From the NCBI GenBank assembly GCA_965120355.1, contig CBCPMX010000194.1:1-16296 (forward strand): 16,296 nt of DNA. Direction: 5' to 3'. Source of the DNA: CBCPMX01 sp965120355. Lineage in GTDB: Bacteria > Bacillota > Clostridia > Oscillospirales > Oscillospiraceae. Under the pieces are notes generated by a model. The model was not told the DNA's origin, searched no databases, and saw only the letters and a list, made by a program, of their open reading frames with translations. Positions 15,053 through 16,296 of this stretch are shown piece after piece (within the stretch, counting starts at the first letter, position 1; every line of letters starts with the position of its first letter). The position numbers were made by a program, and so were the translations under genes.

Positions 15053-16051
15053 ATGCGCAAAATCTTTGTTCTGGCTGCCTGCATGGCTTTTTGTTTCTGC
15101 CTGTGTGGCTGCGGGGCTGACTTGGAGGCTGCGTTTCAGGTGGGAACGGCGGCGGTAGAATATGGGCACAGAATCTATCTGACGGACCGGCAAAGCCGCA
15201 CTGTCCGGTGTTACGATCTGGAAAGCGGCGCGGAAGAAATCCTTCTGCGGGAGGTTTCCGTGGACAGCCTTGCCCTCAACTACCCGGAGCTCTGGATGGT
15301 GGAAGGCAGCCGCCGGCTGTGTAAGCTGGATCTCACCACCGGCGAGGTGGAGGAGGTCTATACAGGCCAGCGCGAATTGAACGGCCTGTTGTTTCTCCAT
15401 GGAAACAACGTCTATTTTGAGGAATATGCTGAAGACGGGAATGTGGACTGTAAACAGTTGGACCGTGCGACTGGCAGCTGCACCATATTTCTGGAAAACA
15501 GCGGGATTGAGCACCCGTTTCATGTGGCATTTTATGACGGGCGGCTGTATTTCACGTCCACAGGCGGACCCGCCTATTGTGTGACCATGGACGAAGAAGC
15601 GGACCGAAAAATTGTGGATGAGGAGGACTGGTTCACTGTAGTTGGGACGGACTCCGCGCTCTATTGTTCAAAATATGTGGATGGAGCCATGAAGATCCTG
15701 CAATATGAGCCGGACAGGGCCATTCTGGACGATTACGGCTATTCATTCCTCCAAGTGCGCGGAAGCGTGGGGGAGACGCTCTATGCAGAAGGGAATATGG
15801 ATGGGAAAACACAATTGGTGCAGGTGGATGCACAGGGTGCGGCGGTTGTGTTTGACAATTGTGCGGAGTATGTGTACTCCGATCAACCGTCCGTGTTTTA
15901 CTATCTGGATTCCGGGATTCTGTTTTGGAGCAATCGGGCTTTCCCGGATTCCGGAGATGCTTCTGAAGATGCGTACTATATCTGTTTCTATGCGTTCAGC
16001 AGCGGGCAGTTTCAGCTTCTGGCCACGCTCCCCCGTGAAACCACGGACTGA
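15053..16051 (+). CDS. Lipoprotein with beta-propeller-like repeats
   Basis: A 332-residue lipoprotein; the signal peptide has a lipobox LCGC with C20 as the lipidated residue. The mature part has repeating short beta motifs, each about 40-45 residues long, of the type 'Y.HRIYLTDRQSRTVRCYDLESG', 'RRLCKLDLTTGEVEEVY', 'NNVYFEEYAEDGN', 'GRLYFTSTGG', 'DGKTQLVQVDAQG', as in DUF5050/PQQ-like propellers. No catalytic residues are visible, so it is likely a binding or scaffold protein at the cell surface. The frame extends upstream to 14888, but the ATG at 15053 follows AAGGGG by 6 bases and begins the signal peptide, and the promoter lies before it. Family is inferred from pattern only; the function is unknown. 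Confidence 0.75.
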   Translation: MRKIFVLAACMAFCFCLCGCGADLEAAFQVGTAAVEYGHRIYLTDRQSRTVRCYDLESGAEEILLREVSVDSLALNYPELWMVEGSRRLCKLDLTTGEVEEVYTGQRELNGLLFLHGNNVYFEEYAEDGNVDCKQLDRATGSCTIFLENSGIEHPFHVAFYDGRLYFTSTGGPAYCVTMDEEADRKIVDEEDWFTVVGTDSALYCSKYVDGAMKILQYEPDRAILDDYGYSFLQVRGSVGETLYAEGNMDGKTQLVQVDAQGAAVVFDNCAEYVYSDQPSVFYYLDSGILFWSNRAFPDSGDASEDAYYICFYAFSSGQFQLLATLPRETTD

Positions 16052-16077
16052 AGGCGTTCAGCCGAAAAGCGGGGACT

Positions 16078-16143
16078 ATCTGTAGAGGAAGTGCCCATCT
16101 GATTCAGAGCCGCGTGCAGCTCTATTTGGACGAGCAGGCGTAG
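16078..16143 (+). pseudogene. Truncated second copy of the solute-binding gene's 3' end
   Basis: The end of the gene at 13535-14848 recurs here: the codons for 'AHLIQSRVQLYLDEQA' and the TAG stop are identical in protein, and 16105-16143 match base for base. Further left, similarity fades (from about 16078, perhaps 16058), and one base is missing (GTGCCC against GCGGCCC), which breaks the original frame. It starts about 26 bases past the propeller gene's stop and has no start codon, so it is a dead tail. Confidence 0.8.
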
Positions 16144-16144
16144 G

Positions 16145-16178
16145 ACAAGCCCCGTTCTCTCAGGAGAACGGGGCTTGT
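16145..16178 (+). terminator. Hairpin after the tail copy (longer version)
   Basis: Perfect 15-bp stem ACAAGCCCCGTTCTC (16145-16159) and GAGAACGGGGCTTGT (16164-16178), loop TCAG. It is the same hairpin as the first copy but with four more pairs, because the right flank TTGT is kept here and replaced by CATC in the first copy. It may terminate the propeller-like lipoprotein gene, though there is no T-run. The first copy looks like the cut version. Confidence 0.6.
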
Positions 16179-16296
16179 GCACAAAATTAGAAGTGGGTTA
16201 AAAAATAACAATCGCAAATTGCAATAACAAGTTGAACACTTCCGAGTAGATGGGACGGCAGTCAGGCAGCAAAGACTGAGTCAAGGAACGCATCAA

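Larger units (their letters stand above)
14798..16174 (+). repeat. Direct repeat pair flanking the propeller lipoprotein gene
   Basis: Bases 14810-14879 and 16105-16174 are identical over 70 positions (offset 1295). Adding the preceding 12 bases, 14798-14809, gives a single C/T mismatch. The pair flanks the lipoprotein gene and its promoter. Confidence 0.92.

Noticed and set aside
14798..16174. Insertion sequence or transposon flanked by direct repeats
   Set aside because: The repeats are gene tail plus hairpin, not terminal inverted repeats, and the enclosed gene is a lipoprotein without transposase features.
16179..16296. Promoter or gene start at the right edge
   Set aside because: The AT-rich stretch has TTG-containing hexamers but no -10 box at proper distance, and no start codon with a ribosome site was seen before the window ends.

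Overview
The window looks like chromosomal DNA of a low-to-mid GC Gram-positive anaerobe (Firmicutes/Clostridia), most like gut Oscillospiraceae (Flavonifractor/Oscillibacter type). The reasons are the strong GGAGG-type ribosome sites, the Asp23-like plus DAK/FakA-like pair, the C_GCAxxG_C_C protein, the clostridial form of FeoB, PadR-controlled membrane genes and several lipobox lipoproteins. The genus is inference from gene style, not from any search.

Left part (1-8080): everything reads on the minus strand. From right to left in transcription order there is an OFA-type MFS transporter with a good promoter and its own terminator; a glutamine-hydrolysing asparagine synthetase; a two-gene unit of a cysteine-motif C_GCAxxG_C_C protein overlapping the glycolytic phosphoglycerate mutase gpmI by 4 bases; and a two-gene unit of an Asp23-like protein and a DAK/FakA-like fatty-acid kinase that most likely starts at TTG. 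These are ordinary housekeeping genes.

Middle part (8081-11706): feoA and feoB form a tight plus-strand ferrous-iron uptake pair (feoB's ATG directly follows feoA's stop). Facing them is a three-gene minus-strand unit: a PadR regulator, a single-pass membrane protein with a helical N-terminal domain and a small secreted protein of unknown role, ending in a terminator just past feoB.

Right part (11707-16296): the accessory region, all plus strand. A strong promoter divergent from padR leads into a short gene remnant, then a hairpin-containing leader, then two tandem, divergent solute-binding lipoproteins with no permease or ATPase beside them, then a lipoprotein that looks like a beta-propeller with its own promoter. 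After it lies a second copy of the last bases of the second solute-binding gene with its downstream hairpin (70 identical bases). This is the scar of a duplication or gene loss in a lipoprotein cluster that probably continues beyond the window. No RNA genes, CRISPR arrays, insertion sequences or prophage genes were seen.
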